Shown piece by piece: positions 22,523-34,182 of a stretch of 64,000 nucleotides of DNA. The position numbers and the translations under genes are program-made. A model generated the notes under the pieces. The model was not told the DNA's origin. It saw only the letters and a list, made by a program, of their open reading frames with translations, and ran no database searches. The first letter of the stretch is position 1, and each line of letters opens with the position of its first letter. This stretch comes from Imbricaverruca yamaguchii. Its lineage: Eukaryota > Arthropoda > Thecostraca > Neoverrucidae. Where the stretch lies: NCBI GenBank assembly GCA_034440575.1, contig JAOTOL010000903.1, positions 62,001-126,000 of the forward strand, given 5' to 3'.

Positions 22523-22901
22523 ACGCGTGACATAAGAGGTTATCGGTAGCAGGTGCAGATAAGCCACGGTACTTAATGCGATTGCATTGCGGCAATACAT
22601 TACAATACCTAACATTACAGTACGTACATATCTGGCACCTTATAAAATCGGACGAACTGGCAAAAATAGATGGAACATCCTCATCGTGACATCTGTGGCT
22701 GAGAACAACTCGACATGCATACATACACAGACTACTCACGAGCACCGAAGTGGGACGATGAGTACGTGTAAACCTACAGGCTACGTTCTACCGAGTTCAC
22801 AAACACAGGCACATATTAGTTGTTGAGCTTGACATTCACTCGGTGCGACTGCAACACGCACGTTTAGTCTCGTGTATTATTTGTTTTTTTAATTATTTGA
22901 A

Positions 22902-23150
22902 TTATTTGAAACTTTCAATGACCTTTGGAAGTCTGCTGAGATCGTTGGGTTCTTGGGCATGGTGAACACAAAACGCTGCATCCATCTCTCTGAATGTGTG
23001 GAAGAATTCCTCTGTGGGAACAGTCAGGCCGCTAATGCTTAGGAGGCGAGTCCAGAACGCTTCTCGTGGTTCATCTTCGGGATACGTAAATGGGTGCCCA
23101 GCGATCGGTCCGCTGGTTGCTTTCTGGCCATAGACCAGGCCACACATAAT
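22902..23150 (-). other. Unassigned coding-like frame
   Basis: An 81-codon frame reads MCGLVYGQKATSGPIAGHPF, TYPEDEPREAFWTRLLSISG, TVPTEEFFHTFREMDAAFCV and ends SRLPKVIESFK with a stop. Its composition is protein-like, and it is not made of repeats. It could be the C-terminal end of a decayed transposable-element protein or an exon of an unrelated gene. I do not recognise it. Confidence 0.35.
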
Positions 23151-25820
23151 TCCCCCCCACCGCCACGCTTAGCATTTAACATTCCTTCAATTCACATCAT
23201 TATCTGATGTGATTTGAAGGAAGCTGATATTCATTTCTATGGGAAATGAAATCTCAGCAAATCGGCAGTTCATGTTCATGTGCTGATGTCCATAAAAAAG
23301 TAATTTCACTAAACAACAATATTAATATCATTCAACTAAGATTTTTCAAACACTAGGAAAAACACTAATGTTGACAATGACAGTACATGCTATCCCCCAC
23401 GCCATAAGACATAAGAGGTTATGTATAGTGTGGTGAGAATATGGAATAATATGGAAAATATGGAAAGTGTGGGGAAATGGGATTTTTGGTGACTAACAAA
23501 GAACACTGATGTCAAATTACAAAAATATCCTAACTGAATCTAACCTAAAGAACTGATGTTGGACCTCCTAAAACATACTCATGTTCGGTGATCTAAAACC
23601 TACTGATATTGTATGCTGGATGTTGAACGTGATTCACGAAGGAAATGGTAGATCCATTGTACCTTAATTACACACTCGCATCAATTGTGCACCGTATATT
23701 AATTAACCTCGTGACATGGAAACTCAGTTAATGGAAGCATACATTTTGTATCCTAGGCTGAATCTGTTATCATTACTCCATGTAGAAAAGGCTGGCCATT
23801 ATTCTGCAGGAATATCATGAAAAAAATGTTAGAAATAGCCACATGCAAATATATGTATTCATTTTTTATATATAATTAAACCTGGTTTTGGCTTTCCGTG
23901 CATGACTGCCTATCCTGTCTTCTTCTGATCTTTCACTACTCCCAAGTAGCCTTGTTCTTCATTCAACACAGTTTATGGAAAATTACTTTCAGGAAACTGC
24001 GAAGAAGTTGCTAGTAAGCTTCAAGAGGTTCAGTCCATACAACTGTCTAAAAAATTGTCTTCATTGGGGGTTCTTATATATAAATACCAAGGTTTTTGGA
24101 ATTTGGGGGATAGAATAGAAACAACAGTGTTTTTCCTGAAAAAGAGGTAGGTTAGGTTTGGACTGGGGAAGGATTGTGGTGATAACTCAACCAGCATTGT
24201 TGCATATGTGATATCAAAGATATTCAATGGATGACATTGGTTTGGATGCACTGTTTATACATTTAACATTATCCTTCATTGCCAATTACCCCACTCAAAG
24301 CAACCCATTTCGCATTACTTCACTTACGAACTGAAAAGCATGCATTTGCGCTGGAATACAATGGTCATATCGTCTTAATGACTTTCAGAAACATGCATTT
24401 ACAATTTTTTCTTGAAATGCCACCTCAACTAAAATGCAAATCTTCTTCTGCAGGTGCAATTGTAAAAACCTGCCACAGCTCCAGCCTTGCCTCTTTTCAG
24501 AAGAGAACATAAATTAGCTTCCAATAAAAAAACATTCATGAACAATTCGATCTGAAAATTGAGGAAGCTAAAGAAATGCCTACCTTATCCCAACCTCATT
24601 TTAGCTTTGCCTAATAAAAAATGTGCAGAACGTCACTTGTAAACACTAAAAGCTGCAATAATGAACCCTTAAATCACATCTCACACCTGTACAGGTGAGA
24701 GTGGTCACATTTTAACCACATCAATCAACTTTGCATTGGAAAGGCATATCAAGAATTCAAATATTATCTAAAAAGTACATATTTCCCAGGAAATTTATTT
24801 TAAAGTCTGATATCTTTTTTTGCAATTACACCAGTATTTTTAGTGGCTACTAATAATTGGTACCACAAAAGCTACAGTGAAGTAATCCTGCACCACCACT
24901 TTCATGTTCAGAATATGGCACAACACTACAAAACAATTATGTGTTTTAAAGTATCTCTATGTGAGTGGTTAGATGACTTAGATAGAGAGAACCATCTGAA
25001 TATGGATACCATCTTCATTTTTTGAAATTCAGTAAACAGTATAATTACTGGTTTGGCCACACAAAAGCAGCAGTTGAGCAATTTGTTCCATGCATTAAGT
25101 GTTTGGAAACTCCCTCTTACCCTACTACCACTACTGCCCAGCCATGATACAATGGGCAAGCAATTACCAAATTGTCCACAAGTTGGTGAATGGCACAGTA
25201 TGGCATGATTACATATAGCACACAGAAACAATATGATAAATGACAGGGGGGCCAACGCACATGCTAACTAACATTAATCACCAGATTGCATCAATGACAT
25301 GCTGACCAAGTTGACATTGTGGGTATAAGGCCTTAATTCACATACATTGTCTGAGGTGTGTTCTCAATATCAACCACGCCATGGATAAATTAATTCTGGG
25401 TATGGTGCCTTTCGGTTCAAAGCCACCAGCACGCTAGCAGAATAAGAAAAAAATATTCAAGCTTCAATGAATGACTAACATGCTTTACAACCAACGGGGA
25501 AACTAATCGTGAGAAAAGCGCCATAATTGTGCTAAAATGAAAGCACCATATTTAGTAGATTTATTGGTATCGTCCAAAACTAGAATATAATTCAGCAGTA
25601 TTCTGGAATAAAAAAGCGCTTCTGGTATATGACGTCAGTTGGCGTAGGTTTTGTCTAGTTTCAACTAACTATACTAGAACAGCCAACTTTGGAGTACCTG
25701 TTGTCTCTAGTTATCTTGGATTAAACGGCCGTTTGGCGTTACTCTAGCAAATACAACCTATCAAACACAAACATAGATCGGAAACTTCCTTGCGCAGTGG
25801 CCAATCCTGCGGGAGTTTTT
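23151..25820. other. AT-rich block without gene
   Basis: The base composition is clearly more AT-rich than the flanks, with no long frames, tRNA-like heads or LINE parts. A short palindrome is at 23185-23225 (CCTTCAATTCACATCA and TGATGTGATTTGAAGG). It may be an old insertion whose ends I cannot define. Confidence 0.5.
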
Positions 25821-25824
25821 TTTT

Positions 25825-25998
25825 ACAACGCATTCGACAGTTGGGCCATATAACGCTTCTATCTTCCCACGCCGACTAGTTGCGGGTGAACTCCAGATTG
25901 GTAACGTTTCTAGCCGCCCTGCCGATTACGGGATTCGAACCACGATGTTGCGATAAAGAGTCGAACGCCCTACTGCCTAAGCTACCACGAGCTCCCGT
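25825..25998 (-). mobile_element. tRNA-derived SINE, related subfamily
   Basis: The minus strand has GAGCTCGTGGTAGCTTAGGC, a B-box GTGGTTCGAATCCCGTAATC, and a body with CCGCAACTAGTCGGCGTGG. It is the same subfamily as 22356-22522, more diverged. Confidence 0.7.
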
Positions 25999-26109
25999 AG
26001 ACAACACTAGTTTGGCCAGCGGTCCTGACACTCACGGTGGACTCACTGGACCTCGTGGTCGGTCCTCGATGGGGGCCACGATTTCCGGGAGTCGCACTCT
26101 CCGCCGATA

Positions 26110-26246
26110 CCCAGTCACCCACCTGTCACGATGCAGTCGTCTCCCGTCTATAGCTGATCCCACACAACCCGGCCGGCAACCCACCTGTCGCGGTACAGTC
26201 GTCTCCCGTCTATAGCTGATCCCACACAACCCGGCCGGCAACCCAC
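26110..26246 (-). repeat. Tandem copies of the exon 10 donor, 62-base unit
   Basis: CCCACCTGTCRCGRT (donor GACAG/GTGGG on the minus strand) starts at 26118, 26180 and 26242. Spacing is exactly 62 and 62. The two extra copies carry ACTGYAYCG before the donor, a shortened copy of the exon end. Confidence 0.8.
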
Positions 26247-26350
26247 CTGTCGCGGTGCAGCAGCTCCAGCTCCTCCCGGGCCACCTCCACAGTGGCGGAG
26301 TCGCCTCCTGTCCACAGCTGATCCTGCACGCGCTCCCGTGCCTTCTCCAG
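26247..26350 (-). CDS. Exon 10 (residues 464-498)
   Basis: The acceptor is GACCACAG before CTGGAG and the donor is GCGACAG followed by GTGGGT. The exon starts in phase 0 and ends with two bases (AG), completed by A of exon 11. It encodes LEKARERVQDQLWTGGD and VEVAREELELLHRD. The donor and the last exon bases recur twice more in the intron at a 62-base spacing. Confidence 0.8.
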
Positions 26351-26368
26351 CTGTGGTCACGGAGAGCA

Positions 26369-26536
26369 AGGGGTTGGTTGGTTATTGGTTTTACGACACA
26401 TCGGCCGTTGAGTCATGTGGCGTCGCCAATCTCTCACGCCGATTGGTCGCGGGCGAAGAGTAGCGACAGGTGAGACTCAAGCCCACAACCTTTTGATTGT
26501 GAGACGAGCAACTTACCCCTAGACTACTCGTCCCCG
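26369..26536 (-). mobile_element. tRNA-derived SINE with LINE-like tail
   Basis: On the minus strand it has an A-box-like GTCTAGGGGTAAGTTGCTCG and a B-box-like GGTTGTGGGCTTGAGTC. The shared body CGCGACCAATCGGCGTGAG follows, then a 3' part with GGCGACGCCACATGACTCAA and CCAATAACCAACCAACC. That tail parallels the I-like LINE 3' end. Confidence 0.8.
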
Positions 26537-27471
26537 GCGTGCAAGAGAAAATCAGCCGTTATCACATTGTGGTGTCAAAGATTGATGCAACATAATTGGG
26601 AGGGTGTGGGCTCGTGAGAAAGTGGGCACCGGTTGGTAATTGTTGGAGCGGTAAGACCAGGAATTGAAATACATTATTGGCAATGTTGGGGATAATCATC
26701 CAGGTAAAAACATGAGTGCGGATTAAGTCGACAGCATTTGAGCCATGTTTTATTGGTTTAATTCACATTGAAGATCGCGTATATTCGTGTTATCCATGCT
26801 GAGTATAATGTAGTGAAGGTCCTTCTTCTTGGCTCGTGAACAGTCTAGGGTCTTGACCAGCGCGCCGGAATAACTCCGTAGGTAAAAAGATAAATACTCT
26901 GCACGGTATATTGTGCAATACGTATAGCGAATATGACAACGATTGATTTCAATGGTAAATTTGGAGGCCGAAATACAGTTGTTAATTTACACACGCGACC
27001 GACAGCGACAGGTCCGCGCGGCTCAACAGTCCAGACACGTCTCACCGCGGGTGTCTGGCCACAGCCCTGGCTCGGACACGGCCGGAAGGCCGGCACAGGT
27101 CGCAGGAGCCGGGCATTGGCCCGAGAACGCTGACTCGATTCCGACGAGGGCCGGTGACCGCGTCGCCGGCGCCGGACGGACATGTACGGGCGTGACATGT
27201 GCCGGGCATGGTAGGTCGGCTGAATTACGGGGTCACAACACCCACAGTTAGATATTATACGATTAAAACAGTACGTGTCTAGCAACTGTTACAATAAGTG
27301 AAACAACATGCACTTCTTTCGACCAAATTTGCAACCAAATTGTCAGAAAAAAGGGCTCACGAGAGATCATAACGTGTGCATGCATGCAGAAAGTACGTCT
27401 GAACCGAAAGGAAACACCGTAGGTCATCCCAAGGTTTGCACAAAAGTCTAACCGGTAGGAGCATCGCAAGG
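26537..27471. other. Intron 9 sequence, no gene
   Basis: A GC-rich patch at 27000-27200 gives accidental frames on both strands without a coiled-coil or splice pattern. Nothing else is seen. Confidence 0.45.
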
Positions 27472-27479
27472 TTGTGCAT

Positions 27480-29893
27480 TAACCTGTGTCGAGAATTTCA
27501 GTGGTGTTATAAAAAAACGGCTACTGTTTTAATTTTACCTTGATATGTGCCTAACAATTCGGTATACAATTAGATCGCTGGGCAATCGGCATTTTTTCCC
27601 AAAATGCGTTTGAAAAAGACTGTTTTCGGCATTCGGCGCAATTTTGGCTGTGAGAACCCATCCAGATAAGTGGGTCAAATAGTACCTCTTTTTTATCGTT
27701 TTGATCGTCTCGACGAGCTGAGTCGTTTGAAACCACGCATTATCGTCAAAAAATCGATGGTTAAGAAAACATCGGCTATCATATGTATTCTAATATACCA
27801 GCAAATGTCCATTTCGGGGCATACAAGGAACTCTGAGGTTTAAACAAGTAAAAATAATGATACAGCCGCGGTTTCTGAACGTACTCATTTGAAGGCTTCA
27901 GCATCACTCACTGAGCAAATAAATATAGACAAAGCTTCATATTTATTCGCTGTTTGAACTACATAGCAGCATGATTGAGGGAAGCTGCTTTGCACGCATG
28001 TGCATCACATACCAGATACAAGGTTATCTGGAAAGGCTATCTGAATGTCTCAACATACAACGAATAGGTAGCTATTCGTTGCACGTTGAGACATTCAGAT
28101 GACCTTTTCACATCATGTTGAGACGAAAATCCTAAACGTTGGTGATATAAATTATTAAAATTCGCCGTGATTGTTGAAATTCGCCGTAATCACCATGGAG
28201 CCATCGATTCCCATTTTCCCAAAGGGACACATGTCAGACATCAATCAATGAACACTGGTATATCTAAGGCAAACATCGCGCGAAGGTGCGGAGCACAACT
28301 GACTGGACGGCATAGAACACCCCAGTTCCACCTTTCATGGAACTCACAGTCGTTTTAGCATATTCCCTACGTCCTTCTTAGATGTTAGCCCGGGAAAAAG
28401 CTGCCAGTGCATGTACCTACACTTTACGTGTCAGATCATGGCCCGGGGGCACTGCATGAAAAAAACCTTCGGCGTATCGTTGAATTAATTGTGGGGCTTT
28501 ACTATCTGATGTGGTTTCGCGCGAAGGTGCAGCACAACTGGCTGGATGGGCCGCGGCATGTGCTGCGCCAGCTGCAGCTTACTCCGCTGCAGCATGGGGA
28601 AGTCGTGAACATCGTTATGCCGTACCTCCACTCCAGTGCCTAGCATGCTCACAGCGAAATGGTGTTCCATACACTTCTCTATAGCGATGACAGAGCAGAG
28701 CGCCAGTTCGCTGTTGAACGTGAGACCCCAGCGTCCGTCCCAGGAGAACTCCGAGACTAAATGAGACCGCGGAGAGTCTGCAGGAGTTGATATCCTGGGG
28801 CGGCGCCTTCGAACCGGCCCTCACGTGCCACACGCCAAGCTCCGAACTTGAAGGCTATGTAAACATGCCAATGTCAGTTCCACAGTTTCCCGTGCACGGT
28901 CAGTCAGTTGAACGATGGGTGAAACAGATATCGATAGCTGCAAAAAAACGAATGGGGGAAGGAGAGGAGGGACGGCTACATCCGGGCTGGCTACATGCAT
29001 CGGCAGCCTTTGCCTGTGCTAGCAACTAAGAGAGACGTGGAGAATATGCTAAAACACGTGGAGAATATGCTAAAACAACTGTGAGTTCCATGAAAGATAG
29101 AACTGGGGCGCTCTATCCCGACCAGTCGGTTGTGCTCCGCACATTCGCGCGATGATTGCCTTGGACACACCAGTGTTCATTAATTGATGTCTGACAGATG
29201 TCCCTTTGAGGAAAAAACAGGCAGCGATGGTCCGATGGTGATCACGGCGAATTTAAATAATCACGGCGAATTTTAATCATTTTATCACCAACGTATCTGA
29301 TTTTCGTTTGAATGTGATGTGAAGAAGCTATCTAAATTCCTCAACATGCAACGAATAGGTAGGTATTTGGTACGTGATGCACACGCGTACAAAGCAGCCT
29401 CTCTCAATAATGCTGCTATGTAGTTCAAACAGCAAATAAATATGAAACTTTTACTATATTTATATGGTCAGTGAGGGATGCTGAAGTCTTCAAATGAGTA
29501 GGTGCAGAAACCGCGGCTGTATCATTATTTTTACTTGTTCAAACCTCAGAGTCCATTTCATGCCCAAAATTGACATTTTCTGGTGTATTAGAAGACATAA
29601 GATAGCCGATATTTTCTTCACCATCGATTTTTCGATACTATTGTTGTTTCAATCGACTCAGCTTGTCGAGACGATCAAAAAGTGGTACCATTTGACCCAC
29701 TTATCTGGATTGGTTTTCACAGCCAATATGGCGCCGAATGCCGAGAACAGTCTTTTTCAAACGCATGTTGAGAAAAATGCCGATTGCCCAGCGATCTAAT
29801 TTTGTATGCCAAATTGTTCGGCACATATCAAGGCAAAATAAAAACAGTAGCCGTTTTTGATAATTCCACTTCGAAAATTATCGACACAGGTTA
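27480..29893. mobile_element. Fold-back DNA transposon with ~870-base inverted arms (2414 bp)
   Basis: It is flanked by TTGTGCAT at 27472-27479 and 29894-29901. Ends: TAACCTGTGTCGA and its inverse TCGACACAGGTTA. The left arm (27480 to about 28372) and right arm (about 29033 to 29893) match inverted along their length with scattered changes, for example GCAGCATGATTGAGGGA versus TCTCAATAATGCTGC. The spacer, 28373-29032, encodes a decayed transposase piece on the + strand. Confidence 0.88.
28407..28790 (+). pseudogene. Transposase fragment in the fold-back spacer
   Basis: The frame gives LRRIVELIVGLYYLMWFRAK, HNWLDGPRHVLRQL and GEVVNIVMPYLHSS. After one stop come HAHSEMVFHTLL and DDRAERQFAVER. 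This parallels the C-terminal part of the 54111-55808 protein (WFMYRVRPHISDGAKN, WAHSENILAAMLTD). The N-terminal core is missing. Confidence 0.65.
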
Positions 29894-30739
29894 TTGTGCA
29901 TGGTGGCACCTCACAAGCCCAGGCAAAGCCAAAGCACAAGACCTAAACTACAAACAAACATGCGGCCAGGCATGTAGAGCTCCCCAGTAGAACATATTGC
30001 AAAACAAGCCAGGCAGAAACGGGTGTTCAGCTCTGCGATATCCGATCGTTAAGTCAACTTCTCTCCTCCAGAGCTAACCACACGACTTTCCACCCGGAAG
30101 GAGACTCCGTCACAATACAACGGGTACAATGGGCCCCCAGGCCGAACCGCCCGTTGCTGATCCGCCTCTTCGCGCACAGACAGCTGGCGTGGCTGGCACG
30201 TCTGCCATGCTGGATCAGCGTCAAAATAATGTTTGCTTTCTCATCAGGTGTGCGATGTCAAAACGAGCAGGGCATGATGTCGAAATTCGCCACGAAAATC
30301 ATGTTATTGACCGTGTCTAGTGCCAGTACAGTGTACAGTCAATTTACAAACGACAGAGAACTTGCGATGTTTCTTTTTCGCTGTTTCTGTGAGCATATAC
30401 GTACACATTTCGAAGATACGAGCACAGCGCTGTTGTGGGTAAGGAATGCAGACTGCTTACCTAGATGCAAAATGACAGAACCTCATGGGAAAGAATGTCC
30501 ATTGAGCATCCCATAAGTAGCATATTGCACCCTTTCCGCGATGAGTCTATCACTGTGCGGGATGACAGACTGCCTGCGACTCCATGGCCGTCATTTGCCG
30601 CTTGTCACAGCACACGACGGACCGACCCGAGGCAGATCACCAGGGCGTCATCTGTCACATGTAACGCCTCTCTGCCGCCTCACGTCAGAACGGCGGGGTA
30701 CAGCGAACCAAATCTCGTGGTGTGTCACCAGACCGGCCG

Positions 30740-30960
30740 GTCCGCCGGCACAACAGTGTACCGGGCACAGCACTCCCATAACAGCACGGCTTCGGCAGGA
30801 CCAGGAGACCACGCCCCATGCACAGCACTCCCAGGACAACACGGGTCGGGCCGGACCAGCGACCACGCGCCGCACACAGCACTCCCAGGACAACACGGGT
30901 CCGGCAGGACCAGCGGACCGCGGACCGCGCACAGCACTCCCCAAAACAGCGAGTCAGCGC
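30740..30960 (-). repeat. ~58-base tandem array next to exon 9
   Basis: Units of GCACAGCACTCCCAGGACAA followed by CACGGGTCCGGCAGGACCAGC recur about four times between exon 9 and the rest of intron 9. The unit is GC-rich and is not an obvious copy of the exon border. Confidence 0.7.
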
Positions 30961-30988
30961 CGCTGCGGACACGAGGCGAGCGACACAC

Positions 30989-31111
30989 CTGGCGGATCTG
31001 CACCCGCAGCCCGTCCAGCTGCAGCGACACGCCCTCGCCGAAGTGGCCCGAGTCGAGCAGGTCACTGCCGAGCCGGTCTCGCAGAAACTCCAACTCCTCG
31101 ACTACGATCTC
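30989..31111 (-). CDS. Exon 9 (residues 423-463)
   Basis: The acceptor is TGCCGTAG before GAGATC and the donor is CGCCAG followed by GTGTGT. Both ends are in phase 0, with 41 codons. It encodes EIVVEELEFLRDRLGSDLLD, a short Gly-containing turn, and the helix SLQLDGLRVQIRQ. The downstream intron (30740-30960) holds a tandem array of about 58-base units. Confidence 0.82.
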
Positions 31112-32208
31112 CTACGGCAGCGGAACGCGGCCGATGCCCGATTAGTACGCACTGCCTGGCCGACCCGGTCAGGTGCGTCAGTGTTAGTTCCGGCCTCTGT
31201 CGTCCCGAGTGGTACCCACGTGCTAACTTACTGCGGTTACTGCTTATATAATGTAGGACTGCAATCGATCGTATGATGAAGTCCAACGATCAAGTGTCTT
31301 GGCGATTTGGAGTAATTTGAAATATTGGCCATTATTATTGGCCATGCGACATTTGGACCCATTCTCTGGATAAGACTCAAGAGAAAAACGGCAGATTGCT
31401 GCCACAGCGCCCAAACACGGCACTTTCTTCGAGTTGCGTTGACTGAAGAAACGAGAAACCTTTTCACTCAGTATTGCTACCACAAGCATTACATCACGCA
31501 CGTACTCCTATCCAATGTCTGTTATTCGTTTGTTTAGTCTTCGACATGAAATATTAAACTAGTTGCAGAAGATTTACATACATACTTCTCGTCCGCCCTG
31601 ATTACCAACTATCGGTTGTAATTACCGATTGTTATAAATCCGTCGTTTGCAAACGAGAACGACTGCCGTGCTATCAAATTCCGGCTGGCCTGATGCCTAC
31701 GCGATGTTGGCTGTAAGCCTATCACACGCACTTAGTACCGCTCGAATCGGTCGGTACCGTTACAGCCGACTTACTACCGCAGTGCGTGAGCTATTGCATC
31801 CAAGCCGAGTTAGTAGAAGCGGACAAAGTAAGTATGAAGAGTTGGTGAGCCCGGGCCGAGTTAGGATGAGTTGGTTGGCCCGGACCGAGTTAGTGCACAA
31901 CATGCGACAAGCCGTGTGCACCAGGCAGGGGAAACTCGACGAGCGGTAGTCTTGCAGCGCAAGGGCGAGTGTCGCATACGCATTTCACATTAGGCCTCCT
32001 CGCACTACTCCACTCTTACAAAAATTCCAAAAGTAAGGCATTAGAACCTACATACAGTTACTTTAACAACAAGGATGCAAAAACTCACTATATTTCCGAA
32101 CCAGTATTTAGTTTCATACAAAAGTTGGCATTTCATCAGCAGTATTCGCGTTGTTAAATCTGGAAATCGGTTCAGCCCCAAATCGTAACCCGGTTGGTAA
32201 GATGCTGG
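31112..32208. other. Intron 8 sequence, no gene
   Basis: A weak CGAGTTAGTA/CGAGTTAGGATGAGTTGG repeat lies at 31800-31900. No coding signal. Confidence 0.45.
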
Positions 32209-32220
32209 CATAAACTGGTT

Positions 32221-32273
32221 TGTTAGTTATTTGGGCTTTAGGACGCATCGACCAGAGATGCCCATTCGCGGAT
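32221..32273 (-). mobile_element. LINE-tail micro-insertion (53 bp)
   Basis: It is flanked by ATAAACTGGTT at 32210-32220 and 32274-32284. The insert starts TGTTAGTTATTTGGGCTTTA, GGACGCATCGACC. Confidence 0.82.
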
Positions 32274-32518
32274 ATAAACTGGTTAATGCCAGGGAAGTGA
32301 CAAATACATTTGCTGTCAAGCCGCATCAACCCTGTGCAGGAGACCATGGTAGGTTTATGTTCGGAGGTTCTTGGGATCCCAGAGATATAAGCACATCACG
32401 ATCCGCTGCGGAGTCAATAATCCTTGTCAGGAAATAGTTTTTAACGCCCAATATCACTGGCATGACAAACAACTAGTTCTTGTCACCATCTTGCGAACCC
32501 TGAAATGCAATGCATCTG

Positions 32519-32688
32519 GTTAATTGGTTCGTTATTGGTTATACGGCACATCGACCGGTGAGTCATGTAGCGTCCCCAATCTCTCACTCCGATTGGTCGC
32601 GGGCGAAGAGTAGCGACAGGTGAGACCAGTGCCCACAACCTTTCGATTGTGAGACGGGCAACTTACACCTAGTATACTCGTCCCCTGT
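32519..32688 (-). mobile_element. tRNA-derived SINE, complete with target duplication (170 bp)
   Basis: It is flanked by AATGCATCTG at 32509-32518 and 32689-32698. It has the same head, body and CCAATAACGAACC tail as the 26369 copy, so it defines the full unit. Confidence 0.87.
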
Positions 32689-32929
32689 AATGCATCTGCC
32701 AAAATTCCGAACGGAATCGTCAGCAATTCGGTACGTTTAAATGCTATTCCAGGAAAAAAGGGCGTCAGGTGTAGGCGCGATTTCAACGAAAGCTTTCCCT
32801 TCCAAACTCATCTACATCGGCGCATGTTTCACCTCGCCGACAAATGGAGATGAACGACAACACCTGTTCAATGGCGAGGGGAATCGAGCGATTAGCTACG
32901 CCTATGGTGGTAGACGAGACTACGGGATC

Positions 32930-33028
32930 GACATTTCCCAATCCCGTGGCGAACCGGCGAAACGGTGTGGGCGGTGCCATTAGCCGTGAATGTGCATAAA
33001 GTGTGTCGTGAACCAACCAATAAACAAA
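32930..33028 (+). mobile_element. 5'-truncated SINE of the fourth family
   Basis: It is flanked by 14-base copies GAGACYACGGGATC (32916-32929 and 33029-33042, one difference). It carries the same 3' part (CATTTCCCAATCC, GCCATTAGCCGTGAATGTGC) as 49494-49683. Confidence 0.82.
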
Positions 33029-33829
33029 GAGACCACGGGATCAAAGACGTGGATGTTAGCATAACATCACACATTGTGAACAGGGGGAGATCCAGAAGTG
33101 TTCACGGGAGCACATTCCCTCGGAGGAGCACCTTCGGCGGAAGAACGAATTCGTTCAGCGGGGATGGGGTGGCCTTGATCATACGGAAAAACGATTCGTC
33201 TCAAAGTGGTACCCTTTTGTCTGAAAGGGGCGTATTCGGCTGAAACATCTGTTGAGCGAGGAGGGGAGCGGAGAGGGGCACATATCGCGAGTGCCTCCCA
33301 CATCCACCTCTAATCCTGACACTTCGGAGCATCTGCAGGCGGTTAAAACTGAGACAGAATTGCACAAATATAGCAGGCGCGACACAAAAGCAACACGCCG
33401 ATCCGCCAGCCACACGTTAGTATAAGTGTGATGACATTTGCTGCGCTAGTCAAACACGTAAGGCGCAAGTGTCACCGCATCAACAAGGAAGTGGGCACAT
33501 AACCACAACTGCACATGGTAAAATGTTCCAGAGGATCCTGTTCCAACAGCTCAGATAGCGCAAGTCATATGTGAGCATTGCCGCCGACACACAAACTCGA
33601 TGTTGCAACGTGGACCGATTCAGCACTCAGTGGAACACGACACATGGCCGATTGTTTTTTCCCATGATGACTTTGCAGCATAACATCGACATCACAGTGA
33701 GTGAGGTAGCGTGCATCTGATCTCAGCAACGTGTGGCATTGCGGTGCAGCGCCCAATCCCATATCACCCCAGGTTTGCCCTCGGCGCGCTGACCACCTAA
33801 CCAGCTGGTACGACTCGCCAGACTCCTCT

Positions 33830-33969
33830 CGGGCGGTTCGTACCTGCAGGCGCCCCTCCCGAATACTCCCCCGGGCGGCCGTACCTGCAGGTGCACCTCC
33901 AAGCGTCTCCTATGGCGGCCACACCTGCACGTGCTTCTCCCGAGCCTCCTTGCCCTGACGCGGCTGTAC
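33830..33969 (-). repeat. Ladder of exon 8 donors
   Basis: CTGCAG/GTACGGCCGCC-like donors have GT at 33968 (true), 33923, 33893 and 33842. Spacings of 45, 30 and 51 bases are all multiples of three. The first extension is open (15 codons, ending KHVQ). The second meets a TAG after four codons. Confidence 0.8.
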
Positions 33970-34182
33970 CTGCAGGTGGCGCTCCCGCCGGGTGGCCGCC
34001 TCCAGTTGGAGGCGCAGCTCGCGGTGCTGCCGCTGGTGGTGCGCCTCGCGCGCCTGTATAGCCGCCTGGTTGGCCGTCTCCAGCTCAGAGAGGGCCAGGC
34101 TGCCGTCGCGCTGCAGCTGCAGCTGCAGCTGAGCCACGCTGCAAGCCGTCTCCTCGTCCAGCGAGACGCCGGCCAGCACCGC
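33970..34182 (-). CDS. Exon 8 (residues 352-422), coiled coil
   Basis: The acceptor is ACCCCAG before GCGGTG and the donor is CTGCAG followed by GTACAG. Both ends are in phase 0, with 71 codons, including SVAQLQLQLQRDGSLALSEL and a Gln/Arg/His-rich helix to RRERHLQ. The donor lies at the head of a ladder of three more near-identical donors in the intron. Use of the second donor would add 15 in-frame codons. Confidence 0.86.

Noticed and set aside
27000..27285. Arg-rich minus-strand frame as an extra host exon
   Set aside because: No acceptor/donor pair keeps phase between exons 9 and 10, which already join correctly.
27480..29893. Palindrome as an assembly artefact
   Set aside because: Arms differ at many positions, the spacer is unique, and an 8-base target duplication flanks it, so a real fold-back element is the better reading.
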